Assembly: GCF_030815145.1 (NCBI RefSeq)
Contig: NZ_JAUSWJ010000001.1
Span: 1,178,001 to 1,242,000, forward strand
Origin: Kaistia geumhonensis
Lineage (GTDB): Bacteria; Pseudomonadota; Alphaproteobacteria; Rhizobiales; Kaistiaceae
Length of the DNA: 64,000 nt
Direction: 5' to 3'
The translations under genes and the position numbers were made by a program. The notes under the pieces were generated by a model. The model did not search any database, was not told the DNA's origin, and saw only the letters and a program-made list of their open reading frames with translations. Below are positions 55,525 to 63,880 of the stretch, in pieces. How positions within the stretch are numbered: position 1 is the stretch's first letter; each line of letters starts with the position of its first letter.

Positions 55525-56295
55525 ATGATGAAGAAGACGTTCTGGTGCGCTGCCGTGATCAGCGGCTTCCTGGGCCTTGCGCCCTTCGCGGCACCGGCCC
55601 TGGCGGCCGACGAGGCGCCGAAGCCGATTGTCGAGCAGAGCGCGCTGACGCTGCTGAAGAAGATGAGCGACACGCTCGCTTCGGCCCAGGTGATCCAGCT
55701 CGGCGCGATCGATTTCCGCGAGGTACCGACCTCGCAGGGCCAGATGATCACGCAGATCACGACCTCGGAGGTGATTGCCGAGCGGCCGAACAAGTTCCGC
55801 GCCGACGCGGTCGTCAACGGTGCCGACACGACCTTCGTCTATGACGGCAAGACCTTCACCGCCTTCGATCACGCGAAGAATCTCTACGTCACGGCGCCGT
55901 TCGCCGCCGGCCAGATCGAGGAGTTCTTCAAGAAGCTCGCCGAGGAACGTGGCATCGAATTCTCGATCGCCGATTTCCTCTCCCCCGATCCCTATGCGGT
56001 GCTGACGAAGAACCTCGTCAACGCCTACGACGCCGGTCCGACGACGATCGACGGCCAGAACGCCAATCATCTCGTCTTCTCCGCGCCGGGGCTCGAATGG
56101 CAGCTCTGGCTCGATGCCGGCAACAACCTGCCGATCTTCTTCGCCGTCACCTACACCGACGCGCCGCGCGAGCCCCGCTTCATGGTCAATTTCCGTGGCT
56201 GGAACCTGAAGGCGACGCCACCGCCGGAGGCCTTTGCCTTCGTGCCGCCCGCCGGTGCGTCCTCGATCGACTTCCTGCCGGTCGGCCAGAACTGA
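55525..56295 (+). CDS. DUF2092-domain exported protein
   Basis: A 256-residue exported protein: a signal peptide (GFLGLAPFAAPALA) then the DUF2092 domain, with the RADAVVNGADTTFVYDGK and YDAGPTTIDGQNANHLVFS segments. DUF2092 proteins resemble lipoprotein carrier-type folds and are predicted periplasmic, with no known role. The ATG at 55525 has GAGG 7 nt upstream; the ATG at 55528 is the adjacent alternative. It is followed after 29 bp by another exported gene on the same strand. Confidence 0.85.
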   Translation: MMKKTFWCAAVISGFLGLAPFAAPALAADEAPKPIVEQSALTLLKKMSDTLASAQVIQLGAIDFREVPTSQGQMITQITTSEVIAERPNKFRADAVVNGADTTFVYDGKTFTAFDHAKNLYVTAPFAAGQIEEFFKKLAEERGIEFSIADFLSPDPYAVLTKNLVNAYDAGPTTIDGQNANHLVFSAPGLEWQLWLDAGNNLPIFFAVTYTDAPREPRFMVNFRGWNLKATPPPEAFAFVPPAGASSIDFLPVGQN

Positions 56296-56324
56296 AACGA
56301 ACCGCGACGCTGAAGGAAACAGCC

Positions 56325-56735
56325 ATGTCGAAGATTTCTGTCTCGAAGCCGGTTCTCGCTCTTCTTGCCGCCGGCTCGCTCCTCGCCTCCGCGATGCCGG
56401 CTTCCGCCTGGGTCGCCGCGCACAGCGCCGGCGTCTGGCGCGGCCCGGCCGGCGGTGTCCATGCCTATAGCGACAGCTTCGCCGCCGGCGGGCCGCGCTA
56501 TGGCTATGCGCCGCGCTACGGCTATGGCGGCTGGGGCGCTCCGGCCGGCGCTGTCGCGGGCGCGGCCGTCGCCGGTGCGGTGGTCGGCGCCGCCGTCGGG
56601 GCGACCGTCGCCTCGCTGCCGCGCAGCTGCGTGACGATCGCCGGCCCGACCGTGATCTACAGCTGCGGCGGGGTCTACTACAGCCCCTATTACGGCCCGT
56701 CGGGCGTCGTCTACCAGGTCGTCCCCGCGCCCTAG
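56325..56735 (+). CDS. Exported glycine/tyrosine-rich protein
   Basis: A 136-residue exported protein: signal peptide (VLALLAAGSLLASAMPASA), a Gly/Tyr/Arg-rich middle (GPRYGYAPRYGYGGWG), an Ala/Gly/Val helix (GAVAGAAVAGAVVGAAVGATV) resembling a glycine zipper, and a tyrosine-rich end with two cysteines. The ATG at 56325 follows AAGGAAACAGCC. It lies 29 bp after the DUF2092 gene, so the two are probably an operon. The family is common in Rhizobiales as a hypothetical protein. Confidence 0.8.
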   Translation: MSKISVSKPVLALLAAGSLLASAMPASAWVAAHSAGVWRGPAGGVHAYSDSFAAGGPRYGYAPRYGYGGWGAPAGAVAGAAVAGAVVGAAVGATVASLPRSCVTIAGPTVIYSCGGVYYSPYYGPSGVVYQVVPAP

Positions 56736-57076
56736 ATCGCGACCCAGCCCGACGCCTTCCTGACAAGGACGGCGTCCGCCGCCTTGTCATAGGCGAGCCA
56801 GCCGATCGACGGCGCCGCGAACAGCCAGGCGCCGTCGACGAAGATCGCGAGCATGCCGCCCTTGCCGGCCCAGGCGCCCGAGGGGCTCGCGCCGAGCAGG
56901 TAGCGGCTGCCCTCCACCGGCGCCGATGGCGGCACCGTCGCGCCGGAGGCCTCCACGGCGAGATGCATCATCGCGTCGATGAGCCGGAGCGCCTCGTTGT
57001 GGGTCACATGCTTCTGCGCCTGCGCGGCCGCGAGATAGGGCAGCGCCAGATGCGGCGTCGCGAGCGGATCAGCCAT
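56732..57076 (-). CDS. DUF2793-domain protein at the end of the GTA cluster
   Basis: A 114-residue protein of the DUF2793 family, seen in gene transfer agent and phage tail clusters and of unknown role. The family start PHLALPYLAAAQAQKHVTHNEALRL is complete, as is the C-terminal GWLAYD. The stop codon overlaps the stop of the convergent exported gene (CCTAGAT, 4 bp). It overlaps the megatron gene by 8 bp and is transcribed with it, last in the cluster. Confidence 0.87.
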   Translation of the reverse strand: MADPLATPHLALPYLAAAQAQKHVTHNEALRLIDAMMHLAVEASGATVPPSAPVEGSRYLLGASPSGAWAGKGGMLAIFVDGAWLFAAPSIGWLAYDKAADAVLVRKASGWVAI

Positions 57077-60000
57077 GAACGACGATCTCCGTGGTGAGGC
57101 CGGCGCCGGAGGTGGCGCCGAGCTGGCAGACGCGCGCCGTGAAGGCGGCGCCGGGCGATGACAGGACGGCCGCGAGTTCCGCGGCCGTGAACAGCGCCGC
57201 CGGCACCGCGACGGTGCGGCTGGCGCGGACCGCCGACCCTTCGAGCAGATCGACGCGATAGGCCTCGCGCTCCTCGCCGAGCGGCACCTCGGCTTGGTCC
57301 CAGCGGTCGCCGTCGCGGCGCGTCTGGCGGATCCATGTCAGCGCCACGTCGCCGCTCGCCTCGCGGCCGCCGCGAAGATGCACCGGGGCGAGGCAGACGA
57401 GCCCCCTCCCCGCCACGGCGAAGGCGCGATCCGTGAACCGGTCGGCGTCATAGGCCGCGCCGAGCGGGCCGACGCGCATCCGCCGTTCGAGGCCGATCTC
57501 CGACGCGTCGAGTTCGAGGAGCGGAACGGCGGCGTCGAGCCGGACGAACCGCGCTCCCGCCGCGTGCCCCGCCGCCGCGCGGTCGCCGGTGCCGCCCTGC
57601 CCGCGCAGGAGCCCCGTCAGGCGATAGCGCCGCGGGCCGATCAGCGTCGCGCTCCGGTACTGGATCAGTTCGAAGCCGGCCGCCTCGCTGCCGATCGCCG
57701 CGAGATTGCCGCCATTCAGCACCGCTTCGGCCGGCAGCGAGGACAGTGCGCCGCTGGCGAGCGTGACCTCGATCGCCGCCGCCTCGTCGAAGCGGGCGAT
57801 GGGGCCTGCGGGAACGGGCCCATCGATCGTGCCGGTCGTCGCGCGCTGGTCGACCCGCTGGCGATGGCGGAACCCGGCCTCCGCACTGCCGATGGCGACC
57901 GACATCGGCCCCGGCCAAGGATCGGCGAAGACCGCGAGGCGCGGCGCCGCGCCCGCCTCGGCACTGGTGAGCGACGGCAGGTCGAGCACCGTCACCGCTG
58001 GTGGGCCCGCCTCGGCGCGCCGGACCGGGGGCGCGCTGGCGCCGCTTCCGATCGGCTGCGCCGAGGCGGTCGGATCGAGGGCGCGCGCCTCGATGCGCCG
58101 GGCTGCGGCGTCCTCGATCCGTGTCACATGCAGCATCCGCGCTCCGCCGCTGCCGGCGAGCGTCACGACATCGCCCGCCTCGAGGGCGAGCGCGCCGGGC
58201 GGCAGCGCGAAGGCGAGCGTTTCGCGGCCGTCGAAGGCGTCCTGCAGCCTCGCATCGGCGAGCGTGGTGGCGACGCCGTCGTCGGTGACGATCGCCGCCG
58301 CGAGCGCCGCCTGCCGCCGGCTCGCCGTCTCCAGCCGCCGCGAGGCGACCGACCGGCTGCGATAGTCGGAGAGGCCGTCGCGGAACGAGAGCGCGAGTTC
58401 GGCCGGCAGTTCGGTCTCCTGCGCCCGCCGGATCTGGAGCATCGGCACGCCGTCCTCTTCCACGAAATCCTCCGGCGCGATGGTCATGCGCGGCAGGCCG
58501 CGCCGCAGGAAGGCGAGCCCCGCGCCCCGCTCGCCGACCGTGAAGCCGAAGATGTCGGCAAGCGGCTTCAAAGCGTCGCGCGCGGCGCCGGCCCGCTCGA
58601 CGACATAACCGTCGACCATGCCGTCGAGATCGCCGATCGAGGCGCCGGAGATCCCGTAGTCGGCGAGGATGCGGGCAATGAGCCGCGTCAGCGACAGCGC
58701 GCCGAGCCGCCCGTTCAGCCAGTGGCCCGTCTCCCAGTTGCCGCCGTCCGACCAGACATCCGTCATGAGGGGAAAGGCCGGGAACGGCCGCGCGTCCCAG
58801 GCCCAGACATGGCTCCACGCGACATCGATCATGCGTCCGCCATAGACGGCGGAGAGGGGATTGCGCGCAGCAACGAAGCCCGGCGCGGCCGGATCGCGAT
58901 AGGCGAGCAGCGCCGCGAGCGCCCGCTCCTGCATCAGGCCATCGCGCCCGCCGCTCGAGAAATGCGGCAGCCGCGCGCCGCCGACCTTCGGATCGGGAAA
59001 GACGTTCGGCTCGTTGGCGCCCTTGTCGACGGCCGGGCAGCCGAGCTCGGTCAGCCAGATGGGCTTCATGCCGGCGAGCCATGCGGTCGGCGCCGCCGCC
59101 TCGACGCCGCCCGGCCGGTCGAAATGGCGGTTGCCCCACCAGTCGGCCAGCGCCTTGTACCGGTAGACCCAGGGCTTGCCATGGGCGCCGTCGGTGATCG
59201 GCGAGCGGATCTGCGCCGCCCGGTCGGCCTCGCTCGCATAATACCAGTCGAAGCCCTCGCCGCCCTCGATATTGGCCGCGAGATAGGCCGTGTCGTGGCC
59301 GCTCTCCGCCCGCGCGGCGTCGCGATGGCCCGCCCCGTCACGCCAGTCGGACAGCGGCACATAGAGATCGATGCCGACCGCGTCGATCGCCGCGTCCGCC
59401 CAAAGCGGATCGAGATGGAAATGCACGTCGCCGCTGCCGTCGCCCGGCTGGTGGCCGAAATACTCGCTCCAGTCGGCGGCATAGGAGATCTTCGTGCCGC
59501 TGCCGAGCACGCTGCGCACATCGGCGGCGAGCGTGCGAAGCGCCGCGACGAAGGGATAGGCCGAGGGGCCGGATCGCAGCGTGGTGAGGCCGCGCAGCTC
59601 CGAGCCGATCAGGAAGCCGTCGACGCCGCCCGCCGCCACGCAGAGATGCGCGGCATGCAGGACCATGCGCCGATACGACCATTCGGCCGGGCCGGAATAG
59701 ACGACGGCGCCGCCCGAGACGGCGTAGTCGGCCGGCGCCGCGGTGCCCATGAAGGCGGCGATCTCGGCCGCGACCGCCGCCGTCCTGTCGGGCGAGCCGG
59801 AAACGCCCGGCGCGAGCGAGGCGGTGATCAGGCCGCGCCAGGGATAGGCCTGCTGCTCGCCCCGGCCATAGGGATCGGCGAGGCCGCTGCCGGCCGGGAT
59901 GTCCATCATCAGAAACGGATAGAAAGTCACGCCGAGCCCGCGCGCCTTCACGTCGCGGAGCGCGCGGACGACGCCGTCGTCCGAGGGCGTGCCGCCGAAG

Positions 60001-60941
60001 GCCGGCCGGCCGTCGATCTGGCTGACCAGCTGCGCGGAGCCGCGCGCGAGCCCCGCGACGCGCCATTCCGGCACCGTCGCGCCGCTCGCCGTCTCGACCC
60101 GCGGCGCCACCGTGCAGCGATCGGCGCGGAGATCGTCTCCGAACCAGCTCACGGCGAGCGCGACCCGTTCGAGGTTCGGGCAGATCGCCTGCAATTCGTC
60201 GAGCGAGGCGCGCCAGTCGGTCTTCACCACATCCTGGTGGCGGTTGAGCGCCGGACGGCTGCCGGGCGTGCCGATGCGGTAGACGGGCTCGGGGTCATAG
60301 GCGAATTCCGACGCCGCCGGGATCACCACCACCGCGCGCACCGCCTCCTCGACGCCGCCGACCGGGCGGAACACCTCGAAGGCCAGCTGCGGCAGGCGGT
60401 TGCCGAACGCGCCGACCGGCAGCCGCTCGAACACCATGACGGCGGTGCCGCGATAGGCGGGCGTGCCGGCCGCGCCCTGCTTGGCCTCGATCAGGCTGTC
60501 CGGCATCTGGTCCTCGGCGCCGGTCAGGAGGCGGCAGGCGAGCGTCGAGAGATCGAGTTCCTCGCCATCGGCCCAGCAGCGGCCGACCCGCGCAACCGGC
60601 CCTTCGCACAGCGCGACGGCGAAGTTCGCGTAATAGGCATAGCTGGTGACGGTCGGGCCGCCCTTGCCGCCCTCCTCGCTCGTCACCTCCTCGAAGCGCG
60701 TCGCCCAGATCACCTGGCCCGAGAGGCGCGCGCGGCCGTAGAGCCGCGGGATCGGCGCGCCCTCTTCCGAGCGCTGCACGTCGAGATCGGAGAGCCGCGC
60801 GCCCTCGCTGTCGCTGCCGAACAGCGAGCGGTCGATGACATTGCCGGCGAGCGCGCCGACCGCTCCGCCGATGACGGCGCCGAGCGGACCGAAGACGCCG
60901 CCGACGGCCGCGCCGGCGGCCTGCAGGACGATGGTGGCCAT
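57069..60941 (-). CDS. GTA megatron / host-specificity tail-tip protein (g15-like)
   Basis: A 1290-residue tail-tip protein. It begins with a glycine-zipper segment (GAAVGGVFGPLGAVIGGAVGAL, about residues 9-30 in two stretches), followed by the LYGRARLSGQVIWATRFEE domain, then a TIM-barrel glycohydrolase-like domain (DLYVPLSDWRDG, WLTELGCPAVDKGANEPNVF, RYVYRYKAL) and C-terminal phage-tail domains. In RcGTA the g15 megatron forms the tail spike involved in host contact. ATG at 60939-60941 overlaps the g14-like stop. Confidence 0.92.
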   Translation of the reverse strand: MATIVLQAAGAAVGGVFGPLGAVIGGAVGALAGNVIDRSLFGSDSEGARLSDLDVQRSEEGAPIPRLYGRARLSGQVIWATRFEEVTSEEGGKGGPTVTSYAYYANFAVALCEGPVARVGRCWADGEELDLSTLACRLLTGAEDQMPDSLIEAKQGAAGTPAYRGTAVMVFERLPVGAFGNRLPQLAFEVFRPVGGVEEAVRAVVVIPAASEFAYDPEPVYRIGTPGSRPALNRHQDVVKTDWRASLDELQAICPNLERVALAVSWFGDDLRADRCTVAPRVETASGATVPEWRVAGLARGSAQLVSQIDGRPAFGGTPSDDGVVRALRDVKARGLGVTFYPFLMMDIPAGSGLADPYGRGEQQAYPWRGLITASLAPGVSGSPDRTAAVAAEIAAFMGTAAPADYAVSGGAVVYSGPAEWSYRRMVLHAAHLCVAAGGVDGFLIGSELRGLTTLRSGPSAYPFVAALRTLAADVRSVLGSGTKISYAADWSEYFGHQPGDGSGDVHFHLDPLWADAAIDAVGIDLYVPLSDWRDGAGHRDAARAESGHDTAYLAANIEGGEGFDWYYASEADRAAQIRSPITDGAHGKPWVYRYKALADWWGNRHFDRPGGVEAAAPTAWLAGMKPIWLTELGCPAVDKGANEPNVFPDPKVGGARLPHFSSGGRDGLMQERALAALLAYRDPAAPGFVAARNPLSAVYGGRMIDVAWSHVWAWDARPFPAFPLMTDVWSDGGNWETGHWLNGRLGALSLTRLIARILADYGISGASIGDLDGMVDGYVVERAGAARDALKPLADIFGFTVGERGAGLAFLRRGLPRMTIAPEDFVEEDGVPMLQIRRAQETELPAELALSFRDGLSDYRSRSVASRRLETASRRQAALAAAIVTDDGVATTLADARLQDAFDGRETLAFALPPGALALEAGDVVTLAGSGGARMLHVTRIEDAAARRIEARALDPTASAQPIGSGASAPPVRRAEAGPPAVTVLDLPSLTSAEAGAAPRLAVFADPWPGPMSVAIGSAEAGFRHRQRVDQRATTGTIDGPVPAGPIARFDEAAAIEVTLASGALSSLPAEAVLNGGNLAAIGSEAAGFELIQYRSATLIGPRRYRLTGLLRGQGGTGDRAAAGHAAGARFVRLDAAVPLLELDASEIGLERRMRVGPLGAAYDADRFTDRAFAVAGRGLVCLAPVHLRGGREASGDVALTWIRQTRRDGDRWDQAEVPLGEEREAYRVDLLEGSAVRASRTVAVPAALFTAAELAAVLSSPGAAFTARVCQLGATSGAGLTTEIVVHG

Positions 60942-61381
60942 CAGGGCGTCACTCCGGGAAAGACGAAGGCGAAGGCGAGGCGGCGGCGCCACCATGGCGC
61001 CAGATGCGCGAGCGCGACGGCGGCGCCGTCATGGGCGTGGATAAGGCGCTCCGGCGCGACGAGGATCGCCGCATGCTTGGCGGGCATCCCCTCGCGCCAG
61101 CGAAAGAGCAGCAGGTCGCCGGGCAGCACCGCGCTCACCGCGACCTCGGTCATGTGCCGCCGCGCGGCATCGCGCAGCGTCTCCGCCCCGCGCGCCTCCG
61201 CCCAGTCCGGCGTATAGGCCGGCACCGCCTCGGCCTCGGCGCCATAGATCTCGCGCCACACCCCGCGCACCAGCCCCAGGCAATCCGCCCCGACGCCCTT
61301 CAGCGACGCCTGATGCCGATAGGGCGTGCCGAGCCAATCGAGCGCAGCGCCGACAATGACGTCCCGCATGACGACGGTCAT
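60941..61381 (-). CDS. NlpC/P60-family GTA cell-wall peptidase (g14-like)
   Basis: A 146-residue peptidoglycan hydrolase of the NlpC/P60 type. The catalytic Cys is in GVGADCLGLVRGVW, and His in PAKHAAILVAPE. Strong GAGGAGG lies 5-6 nt upstream of the ATG at 61379-61381. In RcGTA, g14 is the tail peptidase that opens the wall. It is separated from g13 by a 178-bp repeat-bearing gap, which breaks the otherwise overlapping gene order. Confidence 0.92.
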   Translation of the reverse strand: MTVVMRDVIVGAALDWLGTPYRHQASLKGVGADCLGLVRGVWREIYGAEAEAVPAYTPDWAEARGAETLRDAARRHMTEVAVSAVLPGDLLLFRWREGMPAKHAAILVAPERLIHAHDGAAVALAHLAPWWRRRLAFAFVFPGVTP

Positions 61382-61559
61382 GACAGCCTCCTCTGAACGG
61401 ATCCCGGGTAGCCCGCCCCCCCGATGCAGTCCGCGATCGGCCCCCCTCGTGGGGGAGAGCTGGAGAGGAGGCCTCGCGGCCGGTGCATCTGGCCCGGCCG
61501 TCTCAAGGAGCCCCCGCCCTGCCCCTCCCAGCTTCGCGGGAGAGGGAAGCGGCCGTGCC
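61382..61559. repeat. REP-like repeat insertion inside the GTA cluster
   Basis: This 178-bp gap between g13- and g14-like genes holds two inverted repeats. CCCCC...GGGGG with the following gagagctggagaggagg (about 61441-61472) matches the element near 2147-2187, including a preceding cgatgcag. CCCTCCCA...GGGAGAGGG (about 61524-61545) resembles the copy near 20955-20977. All other adjacent genes in the GTA cluster overlap or are within about 10 bp. Confidence 0.65.
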
Positions 61560-62447
61560 TCACCCCACCGGCGAGCCGTCATTGTGGCTGCCGGAGCGGG
61601 CGTAGCCGAGGGTGAAATCGTTGCCCGGCATATGGGGGAAGCCGCGGAAGTTGAGCGCGTTGCCGAAGCGGTCGCGGCAGGTGGCGAAGCGCTTGTCGCA
61701 GCCGGCGGTGAGCGCCAGCGTGTCGCCCGGCGCGATCGGGAACGGCGCCGCCGACCAGAGCGCGAGGACCATCGCGCCCTCGACGACGCGCTGCATCTTG
61801 ATCGCCGAGGCGAAGCCCGCATTGGCGCCGCTTGTGAAGCGGGCGCGGCCGCGCTCGAACCAGGACGCCCCGAAGTCGCCGAGCCCCGACACCGCGAACA
61901 GCCGGGCGTCGGTCGCGGCAAGGACGGTGGCAGTCGCGGCATAGGCGGGCGACGTGAGGTCGACACCGCAGCGTGTATCGCCGAGATCGGCGTCGCAGGC
62001 CGAGCGGAAGAACCGTCCGCGCGGCTCGTCCAGCACCGCCGCCGGCCCGCGGATTTCGGCGCGGAAGGCGCCGTCCTCGCTCACCACCTCGCCGACATGC
62101 CCGGCGCGAACAAGGAGGCGCTCGTCCGGCGCCTGCCAGTTCACGGTGAAGACCTCGACGGCGGCATGGTCGAAGCGGCCGATGGCGAGGTCATGGGCCG
62201 AGATGCGGTCGGAGGTGAGCGCGCCGGCGACCTCGAGCCCGCCGGTCGCGAAGCCCGCCTCGCTGACCGCCTCGCTCGCCGAGAGCCCGCTCGCCGCCTC
62301 GAACAGCGTGCCGTCGAAGGCGAGATCGCGGTCGTGATCGGTGAAGCCGAGCCGCGTGCCGTCCTTCAGCGTCAGCCGCCAGCATTGGCAGAGCGTCGTC
62401 GCCTCGCCGGCGACATGGGCGGCGAGGCCCTCGGGAAGTGCCCTCAC
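61560..62447 (-). CDS. DUF2163-domain GTA tail hub protein (g13-like)
   Basis: A 295-residue baseplate hub protein of the DUF2163 family. Conserved segments include LCQCWRLTLKDGTRLGFTDHD, DARLFAVSGLGDFGASWFERG and AGCDKRFATCRDRFGNALNFRGF, with several cysteines (iron-sulfur ligation has been described for the RcGTA hub). It starts with GTG, overlapping the g12-like stop (GTGA). Confidence 0.9.
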   Translation of the reverse strand: MRALPEGLAAHVAGEATTLCQCWRLTLKDGTRLGFTDHDRDLAFDGTLFEAASGLSASEAVSEAGFATGGLEVAGALTSDRISAHDLAIGRFDHAAVEVFTVNWQAPDERLLVRAGHVGEVVSEDGAFRAEIRGPAAVLDEPRGRFFRSACDADLGDTRCGVDLTSPAYAATATVLAATDARLFAVSGLGDFGASWFERGRARFTSGANAGFASAIKMQRVVEGAMVLALWSAAPFPIAPGDTLALTAGCDKRFATCRDRFGNALNFRGFPHMPGNDFTLGYARSGSHNDGSPVG

Positions 62448-63091
62448 GGCCGGATCTCCACGAGCGGAATGGACGGGATTTCGCCGGCCTCGAAGGCGGC
62501 GAGGTTGATGCTGAGGGCGTCGGTATCGAAGCGCACCGGCACGTCGAAGCGGAAGCCGGCGGTGACGATGGCGCCGGACGGCGGGATATGGCCCGGCGCG
62601 AAGGTCACGCGGCCGGTGGCGTGATCGATCGCGACATGCCCCGGCGCCGCCTCGGCCGAGCCGACCGCGACGCGGACGCTGCCGGCGACGGGCTTGGCGA
62701 TCGTCCGCGCATAGGGCGCGTGGTCGCTGCCATAGCGCTTCACGAGCTGGAAGACGGCCGTCGCGCCGTCGCCCGTGCCGAGCACCTGGTCGAAGGGCGT
62801 CGGCTCGGTCCCGGGCGGCGCCGAGGCGTCGTCGGTGCGGTCGAGCCAGCGGAAGCCGAACAGCCGGCCGCGCCGCTCCTCGAAGAAAGCGATCACGGCA
62901 TGGATGTCGGCGAGCGAGCGCACGCCATAGCCGGCGTCGTAGCGGCGGCGGGAGTCGGCCCAGCGCTGGTTGCGCTTTTCCCGTCCCGAAGCCAGCGCCA
63001 CGATCTCGGTCTTGCGCTCCGGCCCTCCGCCGGAGCGCAGGCTGATCCCCGTCGGGAAGCGGACATCGTGAAATCCCTCGATGAGCGGCAT
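62444..63091 (-). CDS. DUF2460-domain GTA distal tail protein (g12-like)
   Basis: A 215-residue distal-tail protein of the DUF2460 family. The characteristic RSLADIHAVIAFFEERRGRLFGFRWLDRTD lies around residues 58-87. It overlaps the hub gene by 4 bp and follows the tape measure gene by 10 bp. Confidence 0.91.
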   Translation of the reverse strand: MPLIEGFHDVRFPTGISLRSGGGPERKTEIVALASGREKRNQRWADSRRRYDAGYGVRSLADIHAVIAFFEERRGRLFGFRWLDRTDDASAPPGTEPTPFDQVLGTGDGATAVFQLVKRYGSDHAPYARTIAKPVAGSVRVAVGSAEAAPGHVAIDHATGRVTFAPGHIPPSGAIVTAGFRFDVPVRFDTDALSINLAAFEAGEIPSIPLVEIRP

Positions 63092-63101
63092 CGGGCTCTC
63101 C

Positions 63102-63668
63102 TCAAAGGCCGCGTCGGCCGCGGCCGACGGCGCGCGCCAGCGCCGCCGTCACCTGCGCTTCGGATTTGCGGAAGCTCGCGGCATCCGCCGTCTGGATCGC
63201 GACATTGACGGTGACGGCGCCCGCTCCGCCGCCGGCGACGCCGAGGCTGCCATCGGCGCCGCGCCGGAGCGGCAGGATGGCCTCGCTTCCCGCTTCGCCG
63301 GCGAGCCCGAGGCCGCCCGATAGCGGGAAATAGGTCGGCCGCGAGACGACGCCGCCATCGGCAAAGGGCACGATCCCGCCCTTGGCGAAGGCGGTGGCGC
63401 CGAGGCTGCCGGCGAGACCGCCGAGGATCGCGCCGAACCCGTTCGAGAGCGGCTTCAGCGCCGCGTCGAGCGCGATCGAGGAGAGCCGCAGCGCCAGCCC
63501 CTTCAGGACGTCGTCGAGATCCTTGCCGCCCGTGACGGCGCCGGCGAAGGCCCTGGTGATGGCGGAGGCGAAGCTGTCGGCCCGCTTGCCGAGATCGTCC
63601 AGCGCCTGCCGGAAGCCGCTCGTATCGGCCGAAACCGTCACGGTGAGTTCGTCGATCGATGCCGTCAT
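63102..63668 (-). CDS. Short GTA tail tape measure protein (g11-like)
   Basis: A 188-residue tape measure protein with a helical N-terminal half and a Gly/Ala-rich C-terminal half that includes FAKGGIVPFADGGVVSRPTYFP and GEAGSEAILPLRRGADGSL, typical of the end of tail tape measure proteins. Its short length suits the short RcGTA tail. The ATG at 63666-63668 follows GGAGGCTGACC. Confidence 0.9.
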   Translation of the reverse strand: MTASIDELTVTVSADTSGFRQALDDLGKRADSFASAITRAFAGAVTGGKDLDDVLKGLALRLSSIALDAALKPLSNGFGAILGGLAGSLGATAFAKGGIVPFADGGVVSRPTYFPLSGGLGLAGEAGSEAILPLRRGADGSLGVAGGGAGAVTVNVAIQTADAASFRKSEAQVTAALARAVGRGRRGL

Positions 63669-63670
63669 GG

Positions 63671-63880
63671 TCAGCCTCCTTCGGGCCGCGTATCGGGAAA
63701 CCGCGCCGCCAGCGCATCGAAGGCCGCGCGGTCCATCGGCGCGGCGCGGCGACCGGAGACGCCTTCGATCGCGGCGGCGAGTTCGCGCGGCGTCATGGCC
63801 CAGAAGTCGCGGCTCGCAAGGCGCAGCGTACCGAAGCCGAAGGCCATGGCGGCGCGCCAGGGGAACGGCTCCGCCGTCAC
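63671..63880 (-). CDS. GTA tail assembly chaperone (rcc01693-like)
   Basis: A 69-residue protein matching the rcc01693 family: the FPWRAAMAFGFGTLRLASRDFWAMTPRELAAAI region is typical of GTA tail assembly chaperones. It begins with GTG (63878-63880), which overlaps the stop of the preceding gene (GTGA), and ends 2 bp before the tape measure gene. Confidence 0.87.
   Translation of the reverse strand: MTAEPFPWRAAMAFGFGTLRLASRDFWAMTPRELAAAIEGVSGRRAAPMDRAAFDALAARFPDTRPEGG

Noticed and set aside
57294-61217. A 1307-codon open frame on the plus strand opposite the megatron gene
   Set aside because: It mirrors the minus-strand tail-tip protein; the translated product is Arg/Ala-rich low-complexity sequence with no domain.
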